The notes: generated by a model not told the origin, from the letters alone. A stretch of 64,000 nt of DNA from Rhizobiaceae bacterium (GCA_017644005.1 JAEPMJ010000003.1:1-64000), one strand, 5' to 3'. Positions 21,593 through 32,901 are shown, numbered from the stretch's first letter. Numbers and translations: made by a program.

Positions 21593-22621
21593 ATGAGCGA
21601 ATCAAAAGCAATGATCCTGGGGGCTGCGGGCAAGCGGCTGTCAACCGAAGAAATCGCGTTCTACCACGGTGAAAAACCGTGGGGTTTCATACTCTTCGCG
21701 CGTAATATTGAGACGGCAGATCAAGTTCGGACCCTGGTTGCGGAGATGCGCACCGCGGTCGACCGGCCCGATGCACCGGTATTCATCGATCAGGAAGGCG
21801 GACGCGTGCAACGGCTTCGGCCGCCGCTGGCGCCCAACTATCCTCCTGCGGCCGAGCTCGGGGCGCTCTATGCGCGCGACCCGGAGGCCGGTTTGCGCTC
21901 GGCATGGCTGATGGCGCGGCTGCATGCGTTCGATCTGCTGCGGCTGGGCATTACCGCCGACTGCCTGCCGGTGCTCGATGTGCCGGTGGAGGGCGCGCAT
22001 GATGTCATCGGAAATCGAGCCTATGGGCGCACGCCGGAATCGGTGACTGCTCTCGGAAGAGCCATGGCGGACGGGTTGCTCGCCGGCGGGGTTCTGCCGG
22101 TCATGAAACACATTCCCGGCCACGGCAGGGCCGGGGCCGATACGCACCACGAACTGCCTCGGGTCGACGCTCCACGGGAAGAACTTGAAGCGCGTGATTT
22201 CGCGCCCTTCAAGGCACTTGCCGATCTGCCATTCGCGATGACGGCACATGTCGTCTATTCGGCCATCGACGGCATAATGCCGGCCACGACGTCCCGCGCC
22301 ATTGTCGAGGATGTCATTCGTGGCCATATCGGGTTCGATGGCCTTCTCATGAGCGATGATGTGTCGATGCAGGCGCTTTCTGGGGATTTCAGGAACCGCA
22401 CGGATGCAATCTTCGCCGCTGGATGCGATGTCATTCTGCATTGCAACGGTGTGATGGACGAAATGCAGCAAGTGGCAGCGATGACTCCGGTTCTGAAAGA
22501 CAAGGCCGAAATCCGGGCCAATCGTGCGCTGCTGCGGCGCGAGTTGCCGGACACTGTGGAAGAAGCCGCCGCACGTGAAGAGTTTTCGGTGCTGACCGGC
22601 ATTTCGGTCGAAGCGGCTTGA
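21593..22621 (+). CDS. nagZ: Beta-N-acetylhexosaminidase (GH3, NagZ)
   Basis: KHIPGHGRAGADTHHELPRVD catalytic motif; FIDQEGGRVQRL. Confidence 0.94.
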   Translation: MSESKAMILGAAGKRLSTEEIAFYHGEKPWGFILFARNIETADQVRTLVAEMRTAVDRPDAPVFIDQEGGRVQRLRPPLAPNYPPAAELGALYARDPEAGLRSAWLMARLHAFDLLRLGITADCLPVLDVPVEGAHDVIGNRAYGRTPESVTALGRAMADGLLAGGVLPVMKHIPGHGRAGADTHHELPRVDAPREELEARDFAPFKALADLPFAMTAHVVYSAIDGIMPATTSRAIVEDVIRGHIGFDGLLMSDDVSMQALSGDFRNRTDAIFAAGCDVILHCNGVMDEMQQVAAMTPVLKDKAEIRANRALLRRELPDTVEEAAAREEFSVLTGISVEAA

Positions 22622-22631
22622 GGCTGCCGTT

Positions 22632-23471
22632 GTGAGCACCCCGGCGACAAAGACAGGCGGTTCCAGGGCGCCGATGGAGGCGATCTGGACCAATGACGAA
22701 GAGCGGACGACCAGCGATCCGCTGCTTCATGTCGATGTCGAAGGCTTCGAAGGGCCGCTCGATCTTCTGCTGCATCTGGCGCGCAACCAGAAAGTCGATC
22801 TGGCGCGCATTTCCGTGCTGGCGCTGGCAGAACAATATATCTCCTTCATCGAACGTGCGCGCGAACTGCGGCTGGAACTCGCAGCCGACTACCTGGTCAT
22901 GGCAGCCTGGCTGGCCTATCTCAAATCGCGGCTCCTCATTCCCGAGCAGTCCAGCGACGACGGCGAAAGCGGCGAAGAGATGGCGGCGCTCCTGCAGTTC
23001 CGTCTGAAACGCCTCGAGGCGATGCGCGAGGCCGCATCCCGACTGGTCAACCGTAACCGGCTCGGTCGTGATTTTTTCGGGCGCGGCGATCCCGAACACG
23101 TGATCGTCGACCGCCGCAACGAATATTCGGGCACGCTCTACGACCTGCTGACAGCCTATGCTTCCCTGCGCCAGCGGCAGGCGGTGACCAATGTCCGCAT
23201 TGAAAAACGTGGTGTTTGGTCCCTCAAGGATGCCCGTGAGATTCTGTCCCGCATGATCGGTACGCTGCGCGACTGGACGGCGCTCGACAGCTTTCTGCTC
23301 GAATATCTCAGCCTTCCGGGAGAGCGCGCCACCGTGCTGGCCAGCTCGTTCGCGGCGACGTTGGAACTGGTGCGCGAAGGCACGCTGGAGATCAAACAAC
23401 AGGATGCGTTTGCGCCGCTCTTCATGCGCAACAAGGCCGACAAGGCGGCAATGGCCGGAGTGGAGACATGA
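22632..23471 (+). CDS. scpA: Segregation and condensation protein A
   Basis: VEGFEGPLDLLLHLARNQKVDLARISVLALAEQYI; followed by scpB. Confidence 0.93.
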   Translation: MSTPATKTGGSRAPMEAIWTNDEERTTSDPLLHVDVEGFEGPLDLLLHLARNQKVDLARISVLALAEQYISFIERARELRLELAADYLVMAAWLAYLKSRLLIPEQSSDDGESGEEMAALLQFRLKRLEAMREAASRLVNRNRLGRDFFGRGDPEHVIVDRRNEYSGTLYDLLTAYASLRQRQAVTNVRIEKRGVWSLKDAREILSRMIGTLRDWTALDSFLLEYLSLPGERATVLASSFAATLELVREGTLEIKQQDAFAPLFMRNKADKAAMAGVET

Positions 23472-24211
23472 TGAGCGAAGGTGAAACGGCGGAAGTCGTG
23501 GAATTCGAGCAGGATAACAGCGTTGCCGGTGTGCGCGAAGACAATCCCGCGGTGCGGCTGCACATGGCCGAAGCGGTGCGTATGGCCGAGGCAATCGTCT
23601 TCGCTTCGTCTGAGCCGGTCAGCGAAAAGACGCTGGTCTCACGGCTGCCGGACGGCATCGACGTGCCGGCGGTGATGGACGAACTTGGTGAAATCTACTC
23701 CAAACGTGGCGTCAATCTTGTGAAGGTCGGCGACAGTTGGGCGTTCCGCACGGCGGGGGACCTGGCTTTTCTGATGAACCGCGAGGCGGTTCAGCAGAAG
23801 CGACTATCGCGCGCCGCACTCGAGGTGATGGCGATCATTGCCTACCACCAGCCGGTCACACGCGCCGAAATCGAGGAAATCCGTGGTGTTGAGACGTCCA
23901 AAGGAACGCTCGACACGTTGCTCGAAACGGAGTGGGTTCGCATGCGCGGCCGGCGCCGCACGCCAGGCCGCCCTGTCACCTATGGAACAACAGAACATTT
24001 TCTCGACCATTTCGGCCTGCCCGAGCTACGTGACCTCCCCGGTATCGACGAACTCAAGGGAGCGGGGCTCCTGTCGCCGCGCATGCCGTCCAACTTCAGC
24101 GTACCGCAGCCGCCGGCCAATTCGGACGGTCTCGCCGAGGACGAAGATGAGCTGACCGATATCGACCTGGAAGAGCTCGGCCTGTTGACTCCCCGCGTGG
24201 AGGATGATTGA
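23468..24211 (+). CDS. scpB: Segregation and condensation protein B
   Basis: winged-helix ScpB: LSRAALEVMAIIAYHQPVTRAEIEEIRGVETSKGTLDTLLE. Confidence 0.94.
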   Translation: MMSEGETAEVVEFEQDNSVAGVREDNPAVRLHMAEAVRMAEAIVFASSEPVSEKTLVSRLPDGIDVPAVMDELGEIYSKRGVNLVKVGDSWAFRTAGDLAFLMNREAVQQKRLSRAALEVMAIIAYHQPVTRAEIEEIRGVETSKGTLDTLLETEWVRMRGRRRTPGRPVTYGTTEHFLDHFGLPELRDLPGIDELKGAGLLSPRMPSNFSVPQPPANSDGLAEDEDELTDIDLEELGLLTPRVEDD

Positions 24212-24253
24212 CCCGTTCGGCGCCCCGATCCGAGGGGCGGACGGAACAGGTCG

Positions 24254-25354
24254 ATGCAAGGCGAAACACAATTGGCCCAGCGCGTTACCGCCGGCGTCAC
24301 TTTCGCTGCGCGGCTTTCGTTCGAGGATATCCGTCACAGCTACGGGCCTGACGCGGTAACGCTGCGCGGCGTTACGCTGTCGGCTGAACCCGGCGAAGTG
24401 CTGTGCCTGCTTGGGCCGTCGGGTTCCGGCAAGACGACCTTGCTCAGAATCGCGGCGGGCATTGAGGCGCAGACATCGGGTCGCGTGTTGCTCAACGACC
24501 GCGAAATTGCCGGACCAAATGCGTTCCTGCCGCCTGAAAAGCGCTCCATAGGGCTGGTTTTCCAGGATTTCGCGCTGTTTCCGCATCTTTCGATCGTCGA
24601 CAATGTGCGCTTCGGCCTGACGGCGCTTTCGAAGACGGAAGGCCGCAAGGAGGCGCTGATCGCGCTCGAGCGTGTAGGTCTCGCCGGTTATGCGGACAGT
24701 TTTCCGCATGTGCTGTCGGGCGGTGAGCAGCAGCGTGTCGCACTGGCCCGCGCTATGGCTCCGCGGCCTTCGGTTCTGCTGATGGACGAGCCGTTCTCGG
24801 GTCTTGATTCGCGCCTGAAAGACAGTGTGCGGGCCGAAACGCTGGCGATTCTCAGGCAAAGCCGCGCCACGGCGATCGTTGTCACACACGACGCTGAAGA
24901 GGCGATGCGGCTGGGCGATCGCATCGCATTGCTCAAGGATGGCCGGCTTGTGCAGGCAGGCACTGCCGAGGAACTCTACGAAAAGCCGCTGGACCTGTTC
25001 GCGGCAGGGTTCTTCTCCGAACTCAATGTTTTGCCGGCGCGTGCGAAGGCAGGGTCGGTCGAGACGCCACTGGGCACCTTTGCCGCGCCCGGCCGGGATG
25101 ATGGCGCGGTCGACGTTGCCATTCGCCTGTCGGGATTCGATGTCAGCGAAAGCGGCGGCGCCTTGCAGGCCCGTGTGCGCTCGCGCCGGTTTCTGGGCGT
25201 GGTCGAGTTGCTGGAGCTTGCCGTTCCGGGTGTCGATACGCCAATCAGGGCGCGGGTTCGCATCGGTGAATTGCCAGGCCGCAGCCGCGACATTTGGATC
25301 ACTGTGCGCCCTCGCGACGTACTAGTGTTTGAAAGAGACAATGAAAACGCATAG
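24254..25354 (+). CDS. ABC transporter ATP-binding protein (FbpC/PotA-like with TOBE-like C-terminus), no adjacent permease
   Basis: Walker [13 protein letters not shown], signature [14 protein letters not shown], Walker [13 protein letters not shown]. Confidence 0.92.
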   Translation: MQGETQLAQRVTAGVTFAARLSFEDIRHSYGPDAVTLRGVTLSAEPGEVLCLLGPSGSGKTTLLRIAAGIEAQTSGRVLLNDREIAGPNAFLPPEKRSIGLVFQDFALFPHLSIVDNVRFGLTALSKTEGRKEALIALERVGLAGYADSFPHVLSGGEQQRVALARAMAPRPSVLLMDEPFSGLDSRLKDSVRAETLAILRQSRATAIVVTHDAEEAMRLGDRIALLKDGRLVQAGTAEELYEKPLDLFAAGFFSELNVLPARAKAGSVETPLGTFAAPGRDDGAVDVAIRLSGFDVSESGGALQARVRSRRFLGVVELLELAVPGVDTPIRARVRIGELPGRSRDIWITVRPRDVLVFERDNENA

Positions 25355-25392
25355 ATCAGGTTCAGGGAACCGAAAACCAGAGAGAATTCATC

Positions 25393-25623
25393 ATGGGTAG
25401 CTTTTCCATCTGGCACTGGCTGATTGTGCTGGTCGTCGTTCTGCTTCTTTTCGGCCGGGGCAAGATTCCCGAGCTGATGGGCGATATGGCCAAGGGCATC
25501 AGGAACTTCCGCAAGGGCATGGCCGACGACGAGCAATCGACGGATGACGATGCCAAGACCGTGGAGCACAAGGCCGACGAGCCTGTGCGCTCCGCCAAGC
25601 AGAAGGCCGGCAAGTCGTCCTAG
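25393..25623 (+). CDS. tatA: Sec-independent translocase subunit TatA
   Basis: [42 protein letters not shown]. Confidence 0.97.
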   Translation: MGSFSIWHWLIVLVVVLLLFGRGKIPELMGDMAKGIRNFRKGMADDEQSTDDDAKTVEHKADEPVRSAKQKAGKSS

Positions 25624-25670
25624 TCACTTTCGGCGGGAGCAGACGAACCGCCACGCTGAAAGCCTGAGTG

Positions 25671-26252
25671 ATGTTTGACATCGGTTGGCCAGAAATGCTC
25701 GTGATTGCGATCGTTCTGATCGTGATCGTGGGGCCAAAGGATTTGCCGGGTATGCTGCGCAATTTCGGGCGGACCACGTCCAAATTGCGGTCGATGGCGG
25801 CTGACTTCCGCAAGCAGTTCGACGATGCGCTGAAGGAAGCCGAGCTGGACGACGTCAAAAATCTCGTCGACGACGTTCGCAAGCTCAACCCGGCATCCGA
25901 CATCAAGAAAGCACTCAATCCGATGCAGAAGGCTGCGGAAGACGTGCGCTCGGGCCTCGATGCCGCGATGCGTCCGCAGCCAAAACCGCAGACACCGCCA
26001 GCCGGTGCAACTGCCCCTGCATCCTCTCCGGCCGGGAGCACCGCCAAGCCTGCAGCAGCCGCCAAGCCTGCAGCCAAGGCGGCTGTAAAGCCAGGCGGGA
26101 AGAAGGCATCGGCGCGCAAACCCGCTGCAGCAAAACCAGCTGCCAAGGCAACGCCAACCAGAAGCGCGGCGAAGTCCGAAACCTCGACTGGGGCCAAACC
26201 GCGCAAGTCGGCGAAGGCGACCGGCGCCGGCAAGGGTGGGGCGCCGTCATGA
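25671..26252 (+). CDS. tatB: Sec-independent translocase subunit TatB with Ala/Lys/Pro-rich tail
   Basis: MFDIGWPEMLVIAIVLIVIVGPKDLPGMLRNFGR. Confidence 0.95.
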   Translation: MFDIGWPEMLVIAIVLIVIVGPKDLPGMLRNFGRTTSKLRSMAADFRKQFDDALKEAELDDVKNLVDDVRKLNPASDIKKALNPMQKAAEDVRSGLDAAMRPQPKPQTPPAGATAPASSPAGSTAKPAAAAKPAAKAAVKPGGKKASARKPAAAKPAAKATPTRSAAKSETSTGAKPRKSAKATGAGKGGAPS

Positions 26253-27088
26253 GCAACGAAGACGAAGACATCGAGAAATCATCCGCTCCGCTGATGGAGC
26301 ACCTGATCGAGTTGCGCCGGCGGCTGATGTGGTCGATCGGCGGATTCTTCATTGCGTTTCTCGTCTGCTTCTTTTTCGCAAAGCAGCTTTTCAACCTGCT
26401 CGTCATCCCCTTCCAGTGGGCGACGCGCTGGGCCGGGCTCGATCCGAAGCAGGTTGAGCTTATCTATACGGCGCCGCAGGAGTTCTTCTTCACGCAGATC
26501 AAGCTCGGAATGTTCGGAGGGCTGGTGATCGCGTTCCCGCTGATCGCGGCGCAGATCTACAAGTTCGTTGCCCCCGGACTCTACCGCAACGAGCGTGCCG
26601 CGTTCCGTCCATTCCTGATCGCAACGCCAATCCTGTTCCTTATCGGCGCTTCGCTGGTCTACTTCTTCTTCACCCCTATGGTGATGTGGTTCTTCCTGTC
26701 GATGCAGCAGGTCGGACCGGATCAGGAAATCCAGATATCGCTGCTGCCGAAAGTGTCGGAATATCTCGGTCTGATCATGACCCTGATCTTCTCGTTCGGT
26801 CTTGTCTTCCAGCTGCCGGTGGTGACGACGCTGATGGCGCGTGTCGGGCTGATCACGGCTGACGGCCTTGCCGACAAGCGCAAATATGCGATCGTGTTCG
26901 CCTTTGTGACCGCGGCGATCCTGACCCCGCCGGATCCGGTCAGCCAGATCGGCCTTGCGGTCCCGACGATCCTTCTCTACGAGGTCTCGATCTGGCTTGC
27001 CCGCCGGACGGAGCGCAAGCGCCAGGAAGCAGAAGCGGCCAAGGACGCCGAACCTTCGGGCGATGAAGAATCGGCGGCTGCCGAATAA
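26249..27088 (+). CDS. tatC: Sec-independent translocase subunit TatC
   Basis: MEHLIELRRRLMWSIGGFFIAF...FGLVFQLPVV. Confidence 0.97.
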   Translation: MSNEDEDIEKSSAPLMEHLIELRRRLMWSIGGFFIAFLVCFFFAKQLFNLLVIPFQWATRWAGLDPKQVELIYTAPQEFFFTQIKLGMFGGLVIAFPLIAAQIYKFVAPGLYRNERAAFRPFLIATPILFLIGASLVYFFFTPMVMWFFLSMQQVGPDQEIQISLLPKVSEYLGLIMTLIFSFGLVFQLPVVTTLMARVGLITADGLADKRKYAIVFAFVTAAILTPPDPVSQIGLAVPTILLYEVSIWLARRTERKRQEAEAAKDAEPSGDEESAAAE

Positions 27089-27161
27089 GCCTCCACGCGT
27101 AGACCTGGCCAGCCCGGCAGGGTAGCCGCATATCTCTGACAAACCGCATTGAGTTCCCGCC

Positions 27162-28451
27162 ATGCTCGACATCAAATGGATTCGCGAAAACCCCGAAGCT
27201 CTCGCCGATGCGCTGGTGAAGCGCGGGTCGGACGGTGATGCGGCGCGATCGGTGGTGGCCGAAATTGTGGCGATCGACGAAGCACGGCGCACTCATCTGA
27301 CGGGGCTGCAGCAGAAGCAGGAACGGCGTAACGCGGCGTCGAAGGAAATCGGCAAGGCAATGGGCACGGGCGACAAGGAGCTCGCCGAAAAGCTCAAGGC
27401 GGAAGTGGCCGCGCTGAAATCCGATCTGCAGGACGGCGAGGCGAAAGAACGCGAACTCGACAAGGCGCTGAAGGACGCACTCGACGTGCTGCCGAACGTG
27501 CCGCTCGACGATGTTCCTGTCGGGGCGGACGAGCACGGCAATGTCGAGGTGCGCCGCCATGGCGAGCCGAAACGCGAGAACTCGTCCAAAGAGCATTACG
27601 AAATCGGCGAAGCGCTCGGCGGGATGGATTTCGAGACGGCGGCCAAGCTGTCCGGCTCGCGTTTCACAATTCTGAAGGGCCAGCTTGCGCGGCTTGAGCG
27701 TGCGCTCGGCCAGTTCATGCTCGACCTGCACACCACGGAGCACGGCTATACCGAGGTTCAGCCGCCGCTGCTGGTCAATGACGACGCCGCCTATGGCACG
27801 GACAAGCTGCCCAAATTCGGTGACGATTTGTTTCGCACAACGGATGGAAGATGGCTGATCCCGACCGCTGAGGTACCGCTTACCTACACGGTGGCTAAGG
27901 AAATCACCGAACAGGACAAGCTGCCGCTCAGGTTGACGGCGTTGACCGCCTGCTTCCGTTCCGAGGCCGGGTCGGCCGGCAAGGATACGCGCGGCATGTT
28001 GCGCCAGCACCAGTTCTACAAAGTCGAGTTGGTGTCGGTCACCGACCAGGAAAGCTCGCTCGCCGAACACGAGCGCATGACGCAATGCGCCGAAGAAGTG
28101 CTCAAGCGTCTCGAGTTGCCTTTCCGCACCATGGTGCTGTGTACCGGCGATATGGGTTTCGGGGCGCGCAAGACATACGATATCGAGGTCTGGCTGCCGG
28201 GGCAGAACGCCTATCGCGAAATCTCGTCCTGCTCTGTCTGCGGCGATTTCCAGGCGCGGCGCATGGATGCGCGTTACCGTGCAGAAGGCGAGAAGCAGAC
28301 GAAATTCGTGCACACTCTCAACGGTTCGGGCGTGGCGGTAGGGCGCGCGCTGATCGCGGTCATGGAAAACTACCAGAACCCGGACGGCACTGTCACAGTT
28401 CCGCAAGTACTGCGACCCTATATGGGCGGGCTGGAAAAAATCGGGGCCTGA
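27162..28451 (+). CDS. serS: Serine--tRNA ligase
   Basis: [18 protein letters not shown]; class II aaRS motifs ([30 protein letters not shown]). Confidence 0.97.
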   Translation: MLDIKWIRENPEALADALVKRGSDGDAARSVVAEIVAIDEARRTHLTGLQQKQERRNAASKEIGKAMGTGDKELAEKLKAEVAALKSDLQDGEAKERELDKALKDALDVLPNVPLDDVPVGADEHGNVEVRRHGEPKRENSSKEHYEIGEALGGMDFETAAKLSGSRFTILKGQLARLERALGQFMLDLHTTEHGYTEVQPPLLVNDDAAYGTDKLPKFGDDLFRTTDGRWLIPTAEVPLTYTVAKEITEQDKLPLRLTALTACFRSEAGSAGKDTRGMLRQHQFYKVELVSVTDQESSLAEHERMTQCAEEVLKRLELPFRTMVLCTGDMGFGARKTYDIEVWLPGQNAYREISSCSVCGDFQARRMDARYRAEGEKQTKFVHTLNGSGVAVGRALIAVMENYQNPDGTVTVPQVLRPYMGGLEKIGA

Positions 28452-28454
28452 CTA

Positions 28455-29213
28455 TTGCGCATCCTCCTCACCAATGACGACGGTATTCACGCCGAGGGAC
28501 TGGCGGTGCTCGAGCGCATCGCGCGCCAGCTTTCCGACGATATCTGGGTTGTCGCGCCCGAAGCCGATCAGTCGGGGCTTGCCCACTCGCTGACGCTGTC
28601 GGAGCCGCTGCGCCTGCGCACAATAGACGACCGCCATTTCGCATTGCGCGGCACGCCGACCGATTGCGTGATCATGGGTGTGCGGCGGCTTATGCCGGAA
28701 CCGCCCGACCTGGTGCTGTCGGGTGTCAATGCGGGCGCCAACCTCGCTGATGACGTTACCTATTCGGGTACGGTTGCCGGGGCCATGGAAGGCACGCTGC
28801 TCGGCGTGCGTTCAATTGCGCTCAGCCAGGCCTACAACATGACGGGCGAGGGCCGTTTCACGCCATGGGAGACTGTTGAGGCGCACGCACCAAAGCTCTT
28901 GCGCAAACTGATCGAAACCAGTCTGCCGCCGGGCGTGCTCCTCAACGTAAACTTTCCGCGCTGCGCGCCCGAAGAAGTCAAAGGTGTCTGCGTCGCCAAT
29001 CAGGGCAAGCTCGTCCACAATCTTTCAATCGAGGAGCGACGCGACGGACGCGGTTTTCCCTATTACTGGCTGATGTTCGGCCGCGAGCAGACCGAAACCG
29101 TGCCCGGCACCGACATTGCAGCGATCCGCGCCAATCGCATCTCGGTGACGCCGCTGCACCTGGATCTCACGGCGAACGAGGTGAAGGACCGTTTGAAGAA
29201 GGCGCTCGCATGA
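28455..29213 (+). CDS. surE: 5'/3'-nucleotidase SurE (TTG start)
   Basis: [46 protein letters not shown]. Confidence 0.96.
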   Translation: MRILLTNDDGIHAEGLAVLERIARQLSDDIWVVAPEADQSGLAHSLTLSEPLRLRTIDDRHFALRGTPTDCVIMGVRRLMPEPPDLVLSGVNAGANLADDVTYSGTVAGAMEGTLLGVRSIALSQAYNMTGEGRFTPWETVEAHAPKLLRKLIETSLPPGVLLNVNFPRCAPEEVKGVCVANQGKLVHNLSIEERRDGRGFPYYWLMFGREQTETVPGTDIAAIRANRISVTPLHLDLTANEVKDRLKKALA

Positions 29214-29863
29214 ACGGTCCGCAGGCCGGCAAGGAAGGGTTTGTCGCATTTGTGATGCGCATGCGGGCGCTGGGCATCGACGACAAGAAGCTGCTTGGCG
29301 CCATCGAGGCGACGCCGCGCCCGGACTTCGTACCCGGCCCGTGGCAGGATGCGATCTGGCAGGACAGAGTGCTGCCTATCGCCTGCGGCGAGGTGATGGA
29401 AGGCATCGACCTGCAAGCTCAGGCGCTGGCGGCGCTCGACATTGCTGATGGTCATAGGGTGCTGGAAATCGGTACCGGTTCGGGGTTTACCGCCGCTGTG
29501 ATGTCGCGAATCGCCGGCCGCGTTCTGACCTATGACCGCTTCAAGAGCCTGTGCCACGAAGCCCAACAGCGTTTTCAGGCACTTGGCCTGAGCAACGTCA
29601 TCGTTCGCCAGGGGGACGCCTCAAACGGCGCCGCGACCGAGGGGCCGTTTGACCGCATCATCGTGTGGGCAGCCTTCGAATCGCTGCCGCGCGGATTCGT
29701 CGATCAGCTTGCAACGGGCGGCGTCATGGTCGCGGCCATCGGTGATGGCGAAAGCGAGCAGACGCTCACGAAACTCACCAAGCTGGGCAGTCGTTTCGAG
29801 CGTCAGGACATTCGCAAGGTTCGGTTTCAGCCGCTGGGCGAGGGCGTGGCTGCCGTCCTTTAG
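29210..29863 (+). CDS. pcm: Protein-L-isoaspartate O-methyltransferase
   Basis: [20 protein letters not shown]; directly after surE. Confidence 0.93.
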   Translation: MNGPQAGKEGFVAFVMRMRALGIDDKKLLGAIEATPRPDFVPGPWQDAIWQDRVLPIACGEVMEGIDLQAQALAALDIADGHRVLEIGTGSGFTAAVMSRIAGRVLTYDRFKSLCHEAQQRFQALGLSNVIVRQGDASNGAATEGPFDRIIVWAAFESLPRGFVDQLATGGVMVAAIGDGESEQTLTKLTKLGSRFERQDIRKVRFQPLGEGVAAVL

Positions 29864-29971
29864 CTTCGCCGGCCAACGGGCCGCTATTGCATCTGCCAGC
29901 ACAGCTTAACTGTCGAGTAACATTAACGCGGTTTAATGCCTGCATTGATTTGTACCGGGTGTGGTAGTGTT

Positions 29972-31354
29972 ATGCAGAGTTCCATCCTGACGCGAAATCG
30001 CCGCCGTCTCGCGCACGGAGCGGCAATCCTGCTTCTGGCAGGTATGTCGGCAGGCTGCAGTTCCGATCTCATGCGCTTCGATCATGGGCTGTCGTCGAAC
30101 AACAGCTCCTATCAGCAGCCGGCTTACGCGCAGCAGCAGCCTGTGCCGGCCTACCAGGAGCAGCAGGCCTATCCGGGCGACTATGCGTCCGCCCAACCGG
30201 ATTATCTCGACCAGACCACCACGGCGTCCATCAACAGTGCCCAGGGTCAGCGCCAGGGTCTCCTTCGCTCGGCTATCCGGCCCGACAGGCGCGGGCCGGT
30301 TCCCTCAGTCAATGTCGGCGCAAATGCCGCTGCTCCTCGGCAGCCGTTCCCGCAGCAGCCCGCTCCGGTGCATTCGGCAAGCGCTCAGCAGCTTCCCGCA
30401 CCGGTGACGCCAGGCGTGTCGCGGCAGCCGCTCGCGGCTCCCGACCCGGTTCAACTCGACCGCACCGCCACCGGTTCGATCCAGCCGCACACGCCGGCCG
30501 TTTCCACATCCGTTCCGCGGCAGGCTGTACCCGCAACTGCGGCGAAGCTGCCTGCCGATGTGCCACTCCCGACAAGGGTGCCCGACAGGCGTGTGGCTGT
30601 GCTGCCCAAACCCGTATCGGTTCCCGAGCCGCAGGTGCCCTCCCAGAAGTCCGCCCGGTCGGTGACTACAGGTTCGGTCTATCAGGTTGCCGCCGGCGAC
30701 ACGCTTTCCGCAATCGCCCGCAAGACCGGGACCACGGCCGATGCCATCAAACATGCGAACAGGCTGGACAGTGCGCTGATCCGGGTCGGACAGAAACTTG
30801 TCATCCCGGGCACCACGGTGCAGGCCAACGTCGCATCATCTGTCCCCGCTGGTGTCGATCCCATGGTTACGGGTGGCGTGACGAAGCCGGCAACCGGCTA
30901 TGTCGCCCCGAAACCGAAAAAGCAGGCCGAAATCGACACCATGGTCGAACGTGCCGCTGCCGCACCCGACTCGACCGGGGTGGGGCGCCTCCGCTGGCCC
31001 GTGAACGGCCGTGTGATCGCGGCGTTCGGCAGCCAGTCCGGCGGCAAACACAATGACGGTATCGACATAGCGGTTCCGGAAGGCACGCCTGTTAAGGCAG
31101 CCGAAAACGGCGTCGTGATCTATGCCGGCGACGGCCTCAAGGATTTCGGCAACACGGTTCTGGTCAGGCATGAAAATGGTCTGGTCACCGTGTACGGACA
31201 CAACAGCAAGATCACGGTTTCGCGGGGCACGACCGTGCGTCGCGGACAGGAAATCGCCCGTTCGGGCCTTTCCGGCAATGCCGATGCTCCGAAACTGCAT
31301 TTCGAAGTCCGCAAGGACTCCGCGCCGGTCGATCCGGCAACTTATCTCGAGTAG
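29972..31354 (+). CDS. LysM + M23-type metallopeptidase lipoprotein (NlpD/EnvC-like)
   Basis: Lipobox LLLAGMSAGC; LysM YQVAAGDTLSAIARKTGTT; M23 HNDGIDIAVPEGTPVKAAENGVVIYAGD...LHFEVRKDSAPVDPATYL. Confidence 0.93.
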   Translation: MQSSILTRNRRRLAHGAAILLLAGMSAGCSSDLMRFDHGLSSNNSSYQQPAYAQQQPVPAYQEQQAYPGDYASAQPDYLDQTTTASINSAQGQRQGLLRSAIRPDRRGPVPSVNVGANAAAPRQPFPQQPAPVHSASAQQLPAPVTPGVSRQPLAAPDPVQLDRTATGSIQPHTPAVSTSVPRQAVPATAAKLPADVPLPTRVPDRRVAVLPKPVSVPEPQVPSQKSARSVTTGSVYQVAAGDTLSAIARKTGTTADAIKHANRLDSALIRVGQKLVIPGTTVQANVASSVPAGVDPMVTGGVTKPATGYVAPKPKKQAEIDTMVERAAAAPDSTGVGRLRWPVNGRVIAAFGSQSGGKHNDGIDIAVPEGTPVKAAENGVVIYAGDGLKDFGNTVLVRHENGLVTVYGHNSKITVSRGTTVRRGQEIARSGLSGNADAPKLHFEVRKDSAPVDPATYLE

Positions 31355-31413
31355 CCAAAAGAACCTAGAACAACGGCGCGGTCCGCCTGACCTCCAGTCC
31401 GGACCGCAGACTT

Positions 31414-31445
31414 CCCCGCCCCCGCCCGGGCGGGGATTTCTTTTT
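31414..31445 (+). terminator. Rho-independent terminator after the M23 gene
   Basis: CCCCGCCC-loop-GGGCGGGG then ATTTCTTTTT. Confidence 0.85.
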
Positions 31446-31455
31446 GAACTTTCGT

Positions 31456-32340
31456 CTATTCGCGCGTTGCGTCCAGCCTCGTGCCCAGGCGGCCGGCCAG
31501 ATCCTGGATGAACTGCCAGGCGACGCGGCCGGAGCGGCTGCCGCGTGTCGTTGCCCATTCCAGCGCCTCCGCCCGCAATGTCTCCGGGTCGATCTTCAGC
31601 CCGTAATGCGCAACATATGCGTCTATCATTTCCAGATAATCGTCCTGCGAGCACTTGTGGAAGCCGAGCCACAGGCCGAAGCGGTCGGACAGCGAGACCT
31701 TTTCCTCCACCGCTTCCGAGGGGTTGATGGCTGTCGAGCGCTCGTTCTCGATCATATCGCGCGGCAATAGGTGGCGGCGGTTCGACGTTGCATAGAAGAC
31801 GACATTGTCGGGCCTGCCTTCGACGCCGCCCTCGAGGGCCGCTTTCAGCGATTTGTACGATGTGTCGTCATTGTCGAACGAAAGATCGTCGCAAAACAGG
31901 ATAAAGCGGTGCGGCGCGTCTTTCAGCAATGCCAGCAGCCGAGGCAGGCCGGAAATGTCCTCGCGGTGGATTTCAATCAGCTTGAGCGGATCGTCAGATG
32001 CGCCGCCGGCGCTCACCGTCGCATGCGCCGCTTTCACCAGAGATGACTTGCCCATCCCGCGGGCGCCCCACAAAAGCACATTGTTGGCAGGCAGCCCGCG
32101 CGCAAACCGTTCCGTGTTGTCCACCAATATGTCACGCACCCGGTCGACGCCGCGTATAAGCGACAATTCGACCCGGTTTACCCGGTTCACCGGTTCCAGG
32201 CGAAGCGCTTCGGCGTTCCAGACGAAGCAATCGGCGGTGTCCAGGTTCGGCGCTTCCGGCGAGGCCGGAGCCATGCGCTCGAGCGCCGCAATCACGCGGT
32301 CGAGCTTCTTCGCAAGCGCGTCGTTGGTGGATTCGTTCAT
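31456..32340 (-). CDS. DUF815-type AAA ATPase
   Basis: NNVLLWGARGMGKSSLVKA, FILFCDDLSFDNDDTSYKSLKAALEGG. Confidence 0.88.
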   Translation of the reverse strand: MNESTNDALAKKLDRVIAALERMAPASPEAPNLDTADCFVWNAEALRLEPVNRVNRVELSLIRGVDRVRDILVDNTERFARGLPANNVLLWGARGMGKSSLVKAAHATVSAGGASDDPLKLIEIHREDISGLPRLLALLKDAPHRFILFCDDLSFDNDDTSYKSLKAALEGGVEGRPDNVVFYATSNRRHLLPRDMIENERSTAINPSEAVEEKVSLSDRFGLWLGFHKCSQDDYLEMIDAYVAHYGLKIDPETLRAEALEWATTRGSRSGRVAWQFIQDLAGRLGTRLDATRE

Positions 32341-32514
32341 CGGAGCGTCACAAAGCCTCATGTGTTGGGTGGCGTCTAGCATGCGACCGTCATTGCGAAA
32401 AGCCGCGCACCACCACTGTTCGTCGGTTGCAAAGGCGGCGCGAGCAACTATATTCGCGCCGAATTCGGCACGGTCGGTTTACCGGTCAGCCTTCAGATTT
32501 TTCAGGAGCTTTTC

Positions 32515-32862
32515 ATGTTTGTGACACCGGCATACGCGCAGACTGGCGCCGGCGGGCCCGACATCCTCGTCAGCATTTTGCCCTTCATCCTCATTTTCGT
32601 GATCATGTACATGCTGATCATCCGTCCGCAGCGACAGCAGATGAAAAAGCGCGGAGAGATGCTGGCAGCGATCCGGCGCGGCGATGCGGTGGTCACGGGC
32701 GGCGGACTGGTCGGAAAGGTAACCAAGGTCATCGACGACAACGAGCTCGAAGTCGATCTCGGCGGCGGGCTGAAGGTGACGGCGTTGCGCTCAACCATTG
32801 CCGAGGTGCGCATCAAGGGCGAACCTGTCGCCAATCAGAACGCGAAAAACGCCAAGAAATAA
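32515..32862 (+). CDS. yajC: Preprotein translocase subunit YajC
   Basis: PFILIFVIMYMLIIRPQRQQMKKRGEMLAAIRRGDAVVTGGGL. Confidence 0.95.
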   Translation: MFVTPAYAQTGAGGPDILVSILPFILIFVIMYMLIIRPQRQQMKKRGEMLAAIRRGDAVVTGGGLVGKVTKVIDDNELEVDLGGGLKVTALRSTIAEVRIKGEPVANQNAKNAKK

Positions 32863-32901
32863 GACAACTTCCGGCTGATCGGCGGATAACGGACGGACCC
32901 T

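Noticed and set aside
26940-28406. 488-aa minus-strand ORF opposite serS
   Set aside because: Antisense to SerS; composition typical of GC-driven shadow ORFs
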